Of a DNA stretch of 64,000 nucleotides, positions 54,201 to 63,122 are shown in pieces. This DNA comes from Incurvaria masculella (taxonomy: Eukaryota; Arthropoda; Insecta; Lepidoptera; Incurvariidae). Made by a program: the position numbers and the translations under genes. The notes beneath the pieces were generated by a model, which did not search any database, was not told the origin of the DNA, and saw only the letters and a list, made by a program, of their open reading frames with translations. How positions within the stretch are numbered: the first letter of the stretch is position 1; every line of letters begins with the position of its first letter. The DNA is taken from assembly GCA_946894095.1 (NCBI GenBank), contig OX335652.1, positions 7,215,001 to 7,279,000 of the forward strand. Direction: 5' to 3'.

Positions 54201-55287
54201 CGCCGCCGCGTCGATGGGGATTTCTGTGTGGGGACCACGGAGGATAGCTATCCTCCGTGGTGGGGACCTTTTAGGAGCATGAGCGTGGAATGCGGGGTTT
54301 GCACCCGGTCTGCACTCACCCACATGTCGGCGAGCGGCTGGGGCGACAGCGAGGTGGGGGCCGACGACACCGCCGAGTCGCCGTCCGACGCCGCCGCCAC
54401 CGCCCCGCGCGCCTGCAATCGCCGACCGATCCACTCACTTCCGACATTCTACACTAAACACACGTTTGGAACGTGATACAGTTTTTAGGGTCCCGTAACC
54501 TAAGAGTGCCAACGGGACCATATGACTAAGCTTCCGCTGTCCGTCCGTCCGTCATTCCCGAAGTTTCTACTGCCTATGCTGTATAATAATTTTTCATAGG
54601 TATTCCATTGTTACGTATTAACAGTGTTGTCAATATTTTGGCGTTAAATAGCGATATTCAAAAAAGATCTAACGTTCTTGGCTACATGTATGTTTCATTA
54701 TTTAATTTTTATTACACACAATTAATATACTTTTTTATCATTAAAATCAGCAACATCTGGTCGGAAACATTGGGTCGATTAAAAAATAAACGAGTTTTTT
54801 TTTTGACAGTCAGATAGTTCAGGGCATGTAATTCAAACTGGGAGGATCGAATCCTGCTTCAAACTAAAGTCCAGTAACTAAAACCGATGACGTACATTTC
54901 ATTTCACTGTTTGACCTCAAATTAATCAAAATCACCATTTTCTTGTAAACTACTGACTAAAGCTGGGGTGCACCACCTGTGGTTACCGTTAATGTTACTG
55001 TTAAGATATATTTATCCAGTTAATTATGTAAGAAGTTTATAGAAATAATGGTATACATTAAAAAAACAATTGAACATATAAAGATAAACATCTAAGACTA
55101 CGCCCATTTAATGTGAACCGTCTTCGGAAAAGTATATCGTTTCAGCGGTGATTTATGGTTTAGGTACAAAGTCCATGTGAAGTTATAAAATTCTATTTTG
55201 GGTTTGATGGATACTCACTCTGTAAAACGTCTCCTTTCTGTGTCGTATATCTGTTTTCAAGTCGTCTCGATCACTTCTCTGCTTCCC
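36238..55287 (-). CDS. Large coiled-coil protein, 17 exons in phase, amino end not in window (1097 residues seen)
   Basis: Exons: 55219-55287, 54320-54412, 53082-53231, 50344-50542, 49792-49916, 48479-49012, 47688-47794, 47090-47327, 45835-45995, 45148-45340, 43278-43466, 42529-42765, 41794-41979, 40127-40642, 38156-38326, 37090-37158, 36238-36294. All have AG/GT borders and all phases agree; 3294 nt give 1097 residues plus TGA. Features in order: Ala/Ser-rich segment, QLELLEFRLLELED, a Ser-rich stretch with LTDSDSGCVSPGS and MDSGYKSPG (possible phosphosites), KEHVEQMMISAGSAEDR, CILQESGIFEDIE, EEDCCELEEIENDTRL, then long heptad-type Glu/Lys/Leu/Arg helices (47.3-40.1 kb), an Ala-rich helix, and an NCPSCALG tail. 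This fits a cytoskeletal or centrosomal scaffold, but I cannot name the family. Several exons are extremely GC-rich against AT-rich introns. Confidence 0.85.
36627..36963. mobile_element. 337-bp MITE with long terminal inverted repeats, copy 2
   Basis: Same length and interior as copy 1 at 17300. Outer ends AGTCCCAG and CTGGGACT pair. It lies in the last intron of the coiled-coil gene. Confidence 0.8.
37398..37773. mobile_element. 376-bp MITE (ATGGGGAAGAAAACTC ends), empty copy
   Basis: Left end ATGGGGAAGAAAACTC and right end GCAGTTTTCTTCCCCAT are inverted repeats. The interior (TGTAATTCCTGTCAAGTTT, GACAGCTTTGACAGC) matches the copy at 58409-59075, which carries an extra insertion. Confidence 0.75.
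37889..38138 (+). mobile_element. SINE-like repeat ending 17 bp from a splice donor
   Basis: Begins within CGAGTCGGACTCGCAC, has GAGATACAGCCCTGTGACAG, GACGGACGGACAGCG and the end GGGTTCCGTTTGGTACCC followed by ACGGAACCCTAAAAA. It lies in the intron side next to the donor of the exon 38156-38326 of the coiled-coil gene. Confidence 0.85.
38750..38862 (+). repeat. (GTCA)n and LINE-tail-like fragment
   Basis: Four GTCA units (38749-38765) precede GTTTGCGTCCACTGCTGGAC and ATACGCCTCTCC, a phrase common to lepidopteran LINE-derived repeats. It lies in the intron upstream of the exon 38156-38326. Confidence 0.45.
38931..39480 (+). mobile_element. 550-bp TTAA-flanked MITE, copy 3
   Basis: TTAAGGCGGCCCAACCC on the left and GGGTTGGGCCACC then TTAT on the right (one substitution in the TTAA). 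Intronic in the coiled-coil gene. Confidence 0.85.
40127..40642 (-). CDS. Coiled-coil gene exon with a charged helix and conserved-looking globular part
   Basis: 172 codons, phase 0-0. VESLESQLALMQKTIAQCKR and the following Glu/Lys-rich stretch form a coiled coil, then EEFRAERTEYTDEGYSLPSE, SEVRCSCPAMRSRLVGSLIE and DDDLARLCGEIAPASS look globular. Acceptor CTTGCAG, donor GTGGGT. Confidence 0.8.
40643..41793 (-). other. Coiled-coil gene intron
   Basis: AT-rich, no recognised element. Confidence 0.5.
42004..42252 (-). repeat. Decayed tandem copies of the 41794-41979 exon with its acceptor
   Basis: The exon's first part with its 3' splice site (GAGATCGCATTGCAG then ATGGAGATGGAGAGTTTCCG) is repeated upstream with a 172-bp period: copy 2 has acceptor at 42152-42153 and start at 42151; copy 3 (about 42166-42252) keeps only a middle part. 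Copy 2 has an indel in the stretch equivalent to GACCTCGACAAGGTC, so it is out of frame. Confidence 0.75.
43012..43245 (+). mobile_element. SINE-like repeat with an RTE-like tail (chimeric)
   Basis: Head AACCGGCCAAGTGCGAGTC and middle GTAGCGGCAATTTAAATACA, GAAAATTTCAACTGTCTCCC match the SINE-like family. Instead of the GACGGACGG...GGTTCCGT end it finishes GTTCAGCCGTTTTTGCGTGA and TTGAGTAACAAACATT, the tail of RTE-type repeats. Confidence 0.65.
43467..44525 (-). other. Coiled-coil gene intron with an unassigned GC-richer insert
   Basis: Contains a 92-codon minus-strand ORF (43969-44247) I do not recognise, and AAGGGCGTGA (near 43660) facing TCACGCCCTT (near 44508), which may be the ends of an old element. 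Confidence 0.35.
44526..45075 (+). mobile_element. 550-bp TTAA-flanked MITE, copy 4
   Basis: TTAAGGTGGCCCAACCC and GGGTTGGGCCGCC then TTAA; complete interior. Intronic. Confidence 0.9.
45996..47089 (-). other. Coiled-coil gene intron
   Basis: Besides the RT fragment at 46075-46450 it shows a GAGTCACC-rich segment (46630-46700) similar to 26.73-26.77 kb, and nothing else recognised. Confidence 0.45.
46075..46450 (+). mobile_element. Non-LTR reverse transcriptase fragment
   Basis: Broken frame with IDVIYTNFSKLFDKIYH, RWVVLYISNRSQAVAL, then (other frame) SSGVPQG, LGPLLFLLYIHDI and LLYADDLRII near 46410. These are RT motifs of a Jockey/CR1-like LINE, with frameshifts and stops. Inside an intron, opposite strand to the host gene. 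Confidence 0.8.
48010..48330 (-). mobile_element. LINE C-terminal fragment
   Basis: Minus-strand frame 48080-48271: RTNRFSNSFLCRTARIWNCL then PADAFPHTYNLGVFKRNLNK. This is the usual post-RT end of Jockey/CR1-type LINEs (RTxRxxxSFxxxxxRLWNxLP). Short 5'-truncated copy in an intron of the coiled-coil gene, same strand. Confidence 0.8.
48479..49012 (-). CDS. Coiled-coil gene largest exon
   Basis: 178 codons, phase 0-0, acceptor TTGACAG and donor GTGATT. Starts IKPKRLCDIKSLSKLDVDDS; Ser-rich segment; KKTCILQESGIFEDIETENK; then a coiled coil ending LAERLQKEFHLENRIQ. Confidence 0.85.
49013..49791 (-). other. Coiled-coil gene intron
   Basis: AT-rich, no recognised element. Confidence 0.5.
50080..50276 (-). 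pseudogene. Decayed tandem copy of the 50344-50542 exon with its donor
   Basis: Copy of the exon's last two thirds plus donor and intron start (CGAAGGTGCTTAC on the plus strand at both places), about 237 bp downstream in gene direction. It reads SRLKESVPPELLRMGSGYK against SRLKDSASPELRRMDSGYK in the real exon, then loses frame by an indel after HRTLA. The acceptor side is not copied, so it should not be spliced as an exon. Confidence 0.75.
50344..50542 (-). CDS. Coiled-coil gene Ser/Pro-rich exon
   Basis: 199 nt, phase 0 to 1. GARETLTDSDSGCVSPGSRL, then ELRRMDSGYKSPGASPAPP and DLSCSESSDSLK. Several SP and SxxD/E sites suggest a phosphorylated linker. Confidence 0.85.
50991..51541 (+). mobile_element. 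550-bp TTAA-flanked MITE, copy 5
   Basis: TTAAGGTGGCCCATCCC and GGGTTGGGCCGCC then TTAA. It lies immediately beside the start of the 103-bp minisatellite. Confidence 0.9.
51600..53082. repeat. 103-bp minisatellite, about 14 units, each carrying the 3' end and splice donor of the adjacent exon
   Basis: CTTGTCGG-type starts recur at about 51667, 51770, 51872, 51975, 52066, 52169, 52272, 52375, 52464, 52567, 52670, 52773, 52876 and 52979, and finally at 53081, which is the true exon border. Spacing is 103 bp except two shortened units (about 89-91 bp) lacking TTTGCACTAGGTA. On the minus strand each unit contains GGAGCTAGAGGACGCTGCGC then CCGACAAG/GTACCTAG, i.e. the last 28 bases of exon 53082-53231 with its donor, followed by intron sequence containing TTTACAG. 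Variants repeat every fourth unit (about 400 bp). Confidence 0.9.
53082..53231 (-). CDS. Coiled-coil gene exon whose end seeds the minisatellite
   Basis: 50 codons, phase 0-0: SCGQCRAASERAERATGECV, then ALRDARDQLELLEFRLLELE and DAAPDK before GTACCT. Strong heptads. Acceptor GTGGCGCAG. Its last 28 bases are what the array at 51.6-53.08 kb repeats. Confidence 0.85.
53533..53697. mobile_element. 165-bp MITE, copy A
   Basis: TTAGGGCCGAGTGCACGAAA start, inner AACACGTCACTTT, facing AAAGTGACGTGTTTGAACAT and a CGTGCAACCGGGGCTTA end. Copy B at 56157-56321 is exactly as long. A partial inverted copy lies at about 53898-53964. Confidence 0.8.
53698..54319 (-). other. Coiled-coil gene intron
   Basis: Contains the partial MITE at 53898-53964, several TGACATTCGA/TGTCAAA stretches, and a perfect GGAGGATAGC/GCTATCCTCC palindrome at about 54239-54258. 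Confidence 0.45.
54483..54552 (-). mobile_element. SINE-like repeat fragment, inverted
   Basis: TTTTTAGGGTCCCGTAACC, then CCGCTGTCCGTCCGTCCGTC is the reverse complement of the family's 3' end. In an intron of the coiled-coil gene. Confidence 0.65.
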
Positions 55288-55849
55288 CTGCGTAACAAAA
55301 AAAAAGAATTGATCAGACATTGTTAACATTTATTAACATCATTTGCACACCTTTATAAAATATTTACGTCGATATAACCGTGAATATTTACAAATCGCGT
55401 GGAACTATATTCACCGTATGTGGTATGGTCAACGCTCATTCAGTACATATAGAGTTTATTTTTATGATTGTATTAAATTTGTTATTCGATTCTGATTTGC
55501 TTTTATTACTTATTAAAAAAAAATTGTTTCATGCAACTTATTTTATTACGCTGTAAATGTTTGAACGTTCTTGTTGTTTCTCGCAGAATGTTCAGTGCTC
55601 TGATGTTCTAATGATGTTGAACATAACACTGTAACCCATGAAAGTGTGTAACGTTATTAGTTATCTCACGTGTACATAAATAGGTAGTGTAAAGTTTAAG
55701 CACAAATTTCGAAAAGCGTACCATCAGCCTTCTAAAAGTCCAAACATATTTCACTCTACGCTCCTCTTCCATTGAGGTTCGAATATATGGGGCTAGAACA
55801 CAGAAACGGCAAACCAGGCACATCTGCGGTCACCAATCACGGGAGTTGT
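55288..55849. other. Stretch upstream of the first recognised coiled-coil exon
   Basis: No further minus-strand exon with consistent phase was found, so the gene's 5' exons are either very short, unrecognised, or beyond 64 kb. Confidence 0.4.
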
Positions 55850-56390
55850 CCTATTAAGGCTGTTCCGACCCATATAAAGTTGTTTGCACACATAACGCAA
55901 AAAGTATTGCACTTTAAGCCACGAATTCATCAAAAGTTTAATATAGTCATATTACTTGCAGCGAAAACAATTTCACAATTTCAGGATTATTGGTTTTGTT
56001 ACAATTTATTTAAATACGATGTTTATTTAACAGCGCCATCTAACGGTGTAAAACTTCTAATAGGCAATTACAACGAAACCATTAAACCTGAAATTGTGAA
56101 TATGTTTTCGCTGCAACTACTATGGCTATATTTCATATTTTTGACGAATTCGTGCCTTAGGGCCGAGTGCACGAAAGCACAAAAAATCAAAATCAACGTC
56201 AACGTATGATTAAACACGTCACTTTGTATGGACAGCATGGCAGCAACTCCGTGCAGTTCACTAAAAGTGACGTGTTTGAACATTGATTAACTCGGCCATC
56301 GCTTCGTGCAATCGGGGCTTAAAGTGCAATACTTTTTGCGTTCTGTGTAAAAAAAACATTGTATGGGTCGGAACATCCTTAAGCATACAT
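55850..56390. mobile_element. MITE with about 70-bp inverted arms, carrying a nested 165-bp MITE (copy B, 56157-56321)
   Basis: GTTCCGACCCATATAAAG and CGCAAAAAGTATTGCACTTT at 55863-55918 face AAAGTGCAATACTTTTTGCG and TGTATGGGTCGGAAC at 56323-56374. Between them sits the 165-bp MITE, with its own ends TTAGGGCCGAGTGCACGAAA and GTGCAATCGGGGCTTA. Confidence 0.7.
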
Positions 56391-56774
56391 GGCTGTTGGT
56401 AGCTGCAATGTATACGACCGTTACCATATCCGTTATTCCCCACCTCGCTCAACTCGACGAAACTAGAAACCTTTGAAAATATTTACCACAATACAAGGGC
56501 ACCAAAAGTCGTGACTGTTCGACCGCGTGGCGATGTTTGTTGAAATGGGTGACTATTCACGAATGGAAATGCCACAAGTCGTGACTCGCCAAGTAGCCAC
56601 CTGGTCGCCATAGACGTCGGAGTAATGAGAATCCGAAGAACTAGGTTATAGCTCTTGGCGAAAGACAGATGCTGTCCGCTTTTGTTATGATTGCACGATA
56701 TCATTGCTGCGGTCGTTATTTAGACGGTTGGTTACTTATTAGATTCGACGATTAGTGACATTGAAAGGGGGAAC

Positions 56775-57402
56775 GGCATAACGTATAATATGCAGATCGT
56801 ATAATGTCATATTTTAACAAAATTTTAAAACCATGCACAACGTATAATCGGCAGATCGTATAATCTTATACGTAGTGCATGAAGAAGTCCAAAACATTTA
56901 ATTACTTATTTCTCCATGCATAACGTATAATAGTCACAACGTATAATGTTATGATCTTTATTTAACAAAAAAAGAAAACCATGCATATCATATAATCCTA
57001 AAATATTTCATACGATAAGCGCCCTAATCGATATAAGATTAAAGATTATACTCGCACGCGACTTTTCGACCGTCTCAATTAGCGTTGTAGCAAATTGTTA
57101 CTCTTCAACAGATATCGATTCGTAGCAATTTCAGCCTTAAATGTATCGTTGTTAGGGCGCTTTATGCAGTGCTTCTTGGCATATTATACGTTCTGCATGG
57201 TTTTCTTTTTTTGTGAATTCATGTTAGGAATATTATACGTTGTGACTATTATACGTTCTGCATGATGCAAAGAGTTTATTTTATTTTTAAACTCATGCAC
57301 AACGTATAACATTATACGTTGTGACTATTATACGTTATGCATGGTTTTAATTTTTTGGAAAAAAATAAGATTATACGTTGTGAATATTATACGTAGTGAA
57401 TA
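56775..57402. mobile_element. Foldback element with arrays of the ACGTATAAT motif
   Basis: The left arm repeats CATAACGTATAAT, CAGATCGTATAAT, CACAACGTATAATG; the right arm repeats the reverse complement (ATTATACGTTGTGACTATTA, ATTATACGTTCTGCATG). At the centre AAGCGCCCTAA (about 57017) faces TTAGGGCGCTT (about 57152). Non-coding. Confidence 0.7.
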
Positions 57403-58408
57403 CGACTCCATTGAAACACTGTTTCGGCTTGATAAAGCAGATACGTTGGTAAAAATAATAATATTAAAATTAGAAGAATTAAAATCAAGTATACTTATTG
57501 CAAAAAGAAGTAATACAAAGATGCAGGTGTTTCTGAACTAAGCTAGACTCTTGTTAGATGACCAGCAGTGATAGAAAAAAATTGTGCACTTAACTGGCTA
57601 AGAAAAGCTAATTAAACCCTATTTTATAATAATAAAGAATTCACGAGATAAAAAATATACTGCAAATAAAAATAAGATCAAGAATAAACTCAGTTCAATC
57701 CAATTTACAGTAATGGCCGCAAAATCAGTTGATACACTTATGTAATTAGATGACGTTGGCCTAATCAATTGAATTCAATTCTGCAGTTCGTAAAATAGTT
57801 TTCGTTCACATTGTGATTACATATTCTGTGGTTTGAGGCTGGTCAACGACAAGCCAACAACTCGTGACGAGCACAAGTGCACTTTCTCGAGCAAGTCTTT
57901 CTTGCGATTGTGATGAAATATAGCTTTGGCCGCGACGTGAAAATTGGAGAGCTTTTGTGTTACTGACAAGAACTAATGTTTTTGCCTCTGCTAAACATGA
58001 TTGTGAGAAAAAAACTATGCAAATCTTAGTTACATATAGGTATGCTGACCACAGTATAGTTGCAAAAGTATTCAACGTGACGTGGTGAATAAGGGACAGA
58101 AAGCGTTGAATTCAGAAGCTAATAATAATAATAAAATATTTATTGCAGATAAAGTCCATATTTTAACAAACTGTAAAACTAAAACAAACATTTTATAAAA
58201 ACTCTCTAAGAAATAAAAACAAACAAACACATTTAAATACAGATATCATATCATATTTCACATAATTTGGCTATAGCGATAGACACCAGACCAATACTCA
58301 AATATTTTCACGAGTCCACCTTCCAATGTGGCAATTATTGTACAGTTTTTCGACATGAAAATGCGGTTCCTAAATGAGGCGAGATGCCTTAGAAAAAACG
58401 TGTCGGTA
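57403..58408. other. Gene-free AT-rich stretch
   Basis: Short ORFs only. A run AATAATAATAATAAAATATT near 58120 resembles the A-rich end of a LINE, without recognisable coding sequence. Confidence 0.4.
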
Positions 58409-59075
58409 ATGGGGAAGAAAACTCAAAGCTTTATAGGTGTCGCACGAGCGACCTTAACTTAGAAATGGCAAAACTGTAATTCCTGTCAAGTTTTATTTAT
58501 GAGTTCTTAGATGCGAGATGTACTCCATGATGCAGTTAGAATAAGGTTTGAAGGAAAAGAAGAGCTTTTGACTGTCTTCAAACTAATTGTAATGTAATAG
58601 ACCAGCATACAGTTTTGAAATGAAATATTTTAGTTTATGCTATTGCGATATTTCCCTTCATTAGCATAACTACATCATTTTTTTTAAATATTAATAACGA
58701 AAAATTTCAATATATTTTTTTTAAACCATCCTGTTTTATTTTGTATGGTAACTGACAGCTTTAACAGGGGGTCCATTCAGAGCAAGAGTGAGTTCGAGTT
58801 CGGGAGTGAGTTAACCTAAAAATAGCTGGGAAAATTATTATTATTTAAATAACGGAACCGTTATTTATACTTCCAACGGATTTACGGGACAAACCAAATT
58901 TTTACCTAACTGTAATGATGTTCTAGAAGTGTGGAAACATTAACTATTTCAAAAAGTGAGTTGATATTTAGTTGCGAGTTCGAACTCACTCTTACTCTGA
59001 ATGGACCCCCAGATCTTTTAGGTGAGCTCGCTGAGACGCCAACTGTCGTAATAAATAAGCAGTTTTTATCCCCAT
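58409..59075. mobile_element. ATGGGGAAG-type MITE interrupted by a second MITE (58767-59010)
   Basis: Outer ends ATGGGGAAGAAAACTC and GCAGTTTTTATCCCCAT match the empty copy at 37398-37773. Inside it, 58767-59010 has its own inverted ends GGGGGTCCATTCAGAGCAAG and CTTACTCTGAATGGACCCCC. Comparison with the empty copy places the insertion after GACAGCTTTAACAG. Confidence 0.8.
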
Positions 59076-59316
59076 TATGAAATTATTGCATTTGTTTTAT
59101 TGGATAGCTATCTGAAAGGTGCTTGTTTTACAATACCTATCTTATTTAGTAAGAAAGTTTAAGAGTGCTATAGATTCGATTAACAACATATGTATATTAA
59201 CATTGAATTTTAATTAATTTCGAGCGAAACGAGTTGCCTACCCACAAGCAATTTTCACAGGCATCAGATCGGTTGACCGCGAGTAGGTCGATTCACTATC
59301 GAGACCGCGATCAACA

Positions 59317-59449
59317 ATGAACAGGATCGTCAAGTCATCTTCCGGAGCTCATCTCGATGTAATAACTCATCGGATTTCTGCCAGTAATTCCTCGTCTGAT
59401 CTTCTAAATAACGGTGCATCCACAAGTCCGCCATTAAAACCATGGAAAG
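59317..59449 (+). CDS. Candidate first coding exon of an unidentified gene
   Basis: ATCAACAATGAACAGG gives a good start context. The open frame reads MNRIVKSSSGAHLDVITHRI then SASNSSS, LLNNGASTSPPLKPWK and ends AAAG/GTAGAT in phase 1. Ser/Asn-rich and low-complexity, typical of a disordered amino end. No following exon was found up to 64 kb, so the gene would continue beyond a long intron. No family recognised. It lies on the opposite strand to the coiled-coil gene. Confidence 0.4.
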
Positions 59450-59648
59450 GTAGATAAATTTTGAAAGTACAGAAAATACTTATGCAGCCAATGATCTAGC
59501 TTGGTGGCACGATAGGGTTCTAGATGCGTGATCGGACCACGAAGAATTGTAGGTCCCCTTTCTCTAGTTAAACCCGCTCGGCCTGGTATCTTCACAATGG
59601 ATGAAAAATCGTCCAAACGGCAATGAATGTAGCTGTATAAAAAATAAT

Positions 59649-59985
59649 AAACCGGCCAAGTGCGAGTCGGACTCGCACACGAAGGGTTCCGTACCATCGT
59701 AAAAAAAAAACAAAAAAAAACGTTTTTTGTATGGGAGCCCCCTTTAATTGTAATTATTTTTTAATCTTACCTATTTGTTGTAGCGGCAAAATAAATACAC
59801 ACTCTGTGAAAATTTCAGCTGTCTACCTGTTACGGTTACTGAGATACAGCCCTGTGACAGACGGACAGACGGACGGACGGACGGACGGACGGACGGACGG
59901 ACGGACGGACGGACGGACGGACGGACGGACAGCGGAGGCTTAGTAATAGGGTTCCGTTTTCACCCTTTGGGTACGGAACCCTAAT
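59649..59985 (+). mobile_element. SINE-like repeat, full-length copy with expanded (GGAC)n
   Basis: From AACCGGCCAAGTGCGAGTC to GGTACGGAACCCTAATAA, with TTTTTTGTATGGGAGCCCCC and GAGATACAGCCCTGTGACAG in between. The usual two or three GGAC units have grown to about 15 at 59871-59930. Confidence 0.9.
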
Positions 59986-61999
59986 AAGGAAGACTCTGAC
60001 ATTATGTGGTATTGAGCCTTCCATGTTCCGTTCCATTAAAAAGGTTTGAATAACAATTATTAAGATATTCCGGGTGGTCGTCATTTATTGAATGGATATG
60101 TAAATGAAGAAAATAGATAGCTAATTGGAAGCACGTGCATGAATTAGTGAATTAGTGACATAATGTAGTGCCTCTGAGGTAGTGACCCAATCCGCCCAAT
60201 CTCTCCGCTTCTACTCGGCGCGTTGGAAGAGGCACGGCTGTTGAAGCGGTGAGGTGTGGCGGTGCGGGGCGGCGCGGGAACGGGGGGAGTTACGTCAAAA
60301 ATCCAATCGGAAGAATGTCTCTATGCCAATTAGGTAATAACACTGATTTGTGTTCCGTGATTCTACGGAAATAACAAATGCTAAATGATTGCCAAACGAA
60401 ATACGCTATCACCGTGTAACACTTTAAACGAATCCATTAAGATCTTGATAGAAATACCTATGCAAAGAAGATATTTGACTGTTACGTAGACAACTCATAG
60501 ACGACAACTTCATCGTTCCGGAGTAACATTTTTTGGCAAAAAAATATTTTTTAAGCTTATGGTATATATTTATTATATCCATATATATATATGGATATAA
60601 TTGGTATAACTAATAATATCGATGCTAATACTGCAATAAGTTGCCGCATCAAATATTATAAATAGCGTTCATACAGATGTAGAGTTTAGTATTTCTGATA
60701 ATCAGGTAACATTCGTTTACAGATTCCTTCTGATAGCTTATAAAGCCACATAAATGGTAACTTAGCAAAACTTGGTATTAGTGAAAGTTTTCATAGTAGT
60801 AGTGGTGGTAGCGATGAGCGAACTTCACAAGAACAATTTGATAGAACTTGCTCGAAAAGTGATGAATCATGCAACTTTCACTGGACATAGGTGGCCAAAG
60901 TAGTCAATATTAGTGGTCACTTCATGTCCTAGTTAATCCAGGTACGTGACTCGATGTGTCATTGCAGTCCTCTGTCCTCTGTTAAGTCTGTAGCAGAATC
61001 ATATAATGCGCTCTTTAATTCCTTTAATTTCCATCTTCCGAGTTATTCTCATCAACGCAATTTGTTATATTCAGTCAATTATTTTCCAGTCATGATTCTA
61101 GAAAATTGGACTGAAAATAGAAACACGGAAAATGTATCACTTTAAAGACGAAAACATCGAAGGCGGTAATGTGCAAAGATTAAAAGGAATAAAGGGTATA
61201 ACAACCGAATATACAAAAAAAGATACTACAGATCTCTAAAGTTTCAATAAGGTTTCAATCCCAAAACACTTTATTATCCAATGTATTCAAAATAGTGACA
61301 ATACTTAGCTTATAGCATCAATTTCAAGTGTAGTGTACTACCACACAAATGAATACCATACGGATAAAAAAACAATTTGGGAAGTTACACAAAATTCCTG
61401 ATGAAATCTGATCCCTTTATAAAACGCGCTCAATCACTTTGGCATAAATCAGTTCCCGCGGAACCTACAATGTCCGTGTGGAGGACGGACCACCTAATTT
61501 CGATGGAAGGTATTTCAAAAAGAGAACTCGGTCTGTAGGCCCCGGGCAGGTTCTCACACTAAATTCATTCCCGACCCGTCCCAAAAACCGGTTTGTGGTA
61601 GGCTGGACCGCGACCGTGCGTCCGTCACGTCCCATTCATGCAAGTTCGGGGAACTGCTCGCTGTGAGGAGACAGTGGGCATTATGTTGACTGACGTTCAG
61701 TTTTTTTTACGTCCATTTTATTACAACGGTGGTCACTTTTATGGTCTATTTTAGACCTCTTAAGTCTTCAGCCACAGGATAATAATATTTATATCCTTTT
61801 AGATTATTATCATATTATTATTATATTATAGGTAATAGGTATTATAGGTTTTTTTTTTTATTTTTATCCTGGTTTGTGGATATAATAATATGTATTAGTG
61901 TATTGTATCATATATATTAGTATATTCAATTATATGTATAAATATGTATATATTATGGTATATGTATGTTTATGGAGTTAATTTTTTTTTTCAAATTCT
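59986..61999. other. Gene-free stretch
   Basis: Contains a fragment of the dispersed repeat (GTGGTATTGAGCCTTCCATG near 60010), an AT palindrome CCATATATATATATGG at about 60579-60595, a GC-rich patch at 60230-60290, and TATTA-rich low complexity at 61800-61960. The ORF at 61478-61666 is not recognised. Confidence 0.4.
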
Positions 62000-62182
62000 G
62001 GTGTGTCACCTACCTACAGATATTTCTATTGCCTTTCCTCATCACCCCAAGGGTTGACTGGAAGAAATCACTCTTAGTGATAAGTCCGCCTTTGTGCAGT
62101 ATTGTTGTTTTGCTGTATGTTTTCTTTGTAATTGTATTTTTGTTTATGCACAATAAATAATTTATTCATTCATTCATTCATT
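62000..62182 (+). mobile_element. LINE 3' end with (ATTC)n tail
   Basis: ATTGTATTTTTGTTTATGCA then CAATAAATAATTT and four or five ATTC units is the typical 3' end of a lepidopteran LINE. Coding sequence is absent. The 5' limit is approximate. Confidence 0.55.
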
Positions 62183-62239
62183 CCTATCCGATTATTTTGA
62201 CGTACAAAGTGCTACCTGTGCTCAAGTAAAAATTAAATA

Positions 62240-62480
62240 GTTGTCAATTTTTTTGTTATGTTAAGCGCGGCACATGGCGTACGCCAGAATATCTTGAGGT
62301 GCCCGACGACGCCCATGGGATTTCTAACTTGCAGGGGGCTGCGAAAACAATGCCGGCCAGCCACCATGTTTGAAGGAATATTGTACTTTGGGGGAAATAC
62401 ATCCTCGGAAGGGAATTCGTTCCGTAGTTTTCCGACCCTATAGATGAAGGATCTTGAAGATCGGTGGGTTCTTATTTTTG
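62240..62480 (-). mobile_element. Possible LINE C-terminal remnant
   Basis: The minus-strand frame reads RVGKLRNEFPSEDVFPPKYN then VAGRHCFRSPL and GHLKIFWRTPCA, resembling the LWNxLPxxVFPxxYD ending of LINE RT proteins. Low similarity by eye. Confidence 0.35.
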
Positions 62481-62666
62481 GAATATGGACTGTGAATATG
62501 TGATTTTTTCCCTGTTCCGCGTTGAACGAAGGTAGACGAATAAAGGTTATTTATATACACAGAACCAAACTGTGGGAATAATTACTACCTTTATAATACA
62601 TTTATTTACTACTTATAGTTACAAACAAAAATAAAAACTCGCATTTTGACAACAATATTTAGAAAA

Positions 62667-62850
62667 CTAGCTGCGCTCGGGAGAACATCGAAAACATATT
62701 TTCTTGGATAACAAGTAGCCCATCTTTCAAGCGGGAACAACTAAACGAATTCACAAAATTTTATTGAAAACGGTTGGGTGGTTTCGGAAATTGGCATGTA
62801 CGAACAAAGTGACGCATAACTTCTTTTATTTTACTTCTTAAATTATATTA
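62667..62850 (+). mobile_element. RTE-like element remnant
   Basis: AAACTAGCTGCGCTCGGG start, AAGTAGCCCATCTTTCAAGC, and AAAACGGTTGGGTGGTTTCG before a GCATGTACGAACAAAGTGAC end follow the pattern of the RTE-like element at 2145-3300. Confidence 0.5.
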
Positions 62851-63122
62851 ACTTCATAAATTGTTATCACGTTAAACCATGGTTTTCGCAACCCCGTCTG
62901 TGTGACCCCCCTCGGAATGGTCGTTGCACTGAAGCGAAGAAACTGAAGTGCAGTTCTAACGCGTCGTTGGAACTCGAAAACATCGGTAGAGAGCTAATTC
63001 GTAAGCGAGCTGATTGGCCGCCGCTGTATTATCACTAAAAAGTGGCTAAGCTGCTACTGCCACTAGACAAACTGAGTTTCCATCGCCACTGCCATAGACA
63101 AAGGATAGTAGGCATTATTCCG

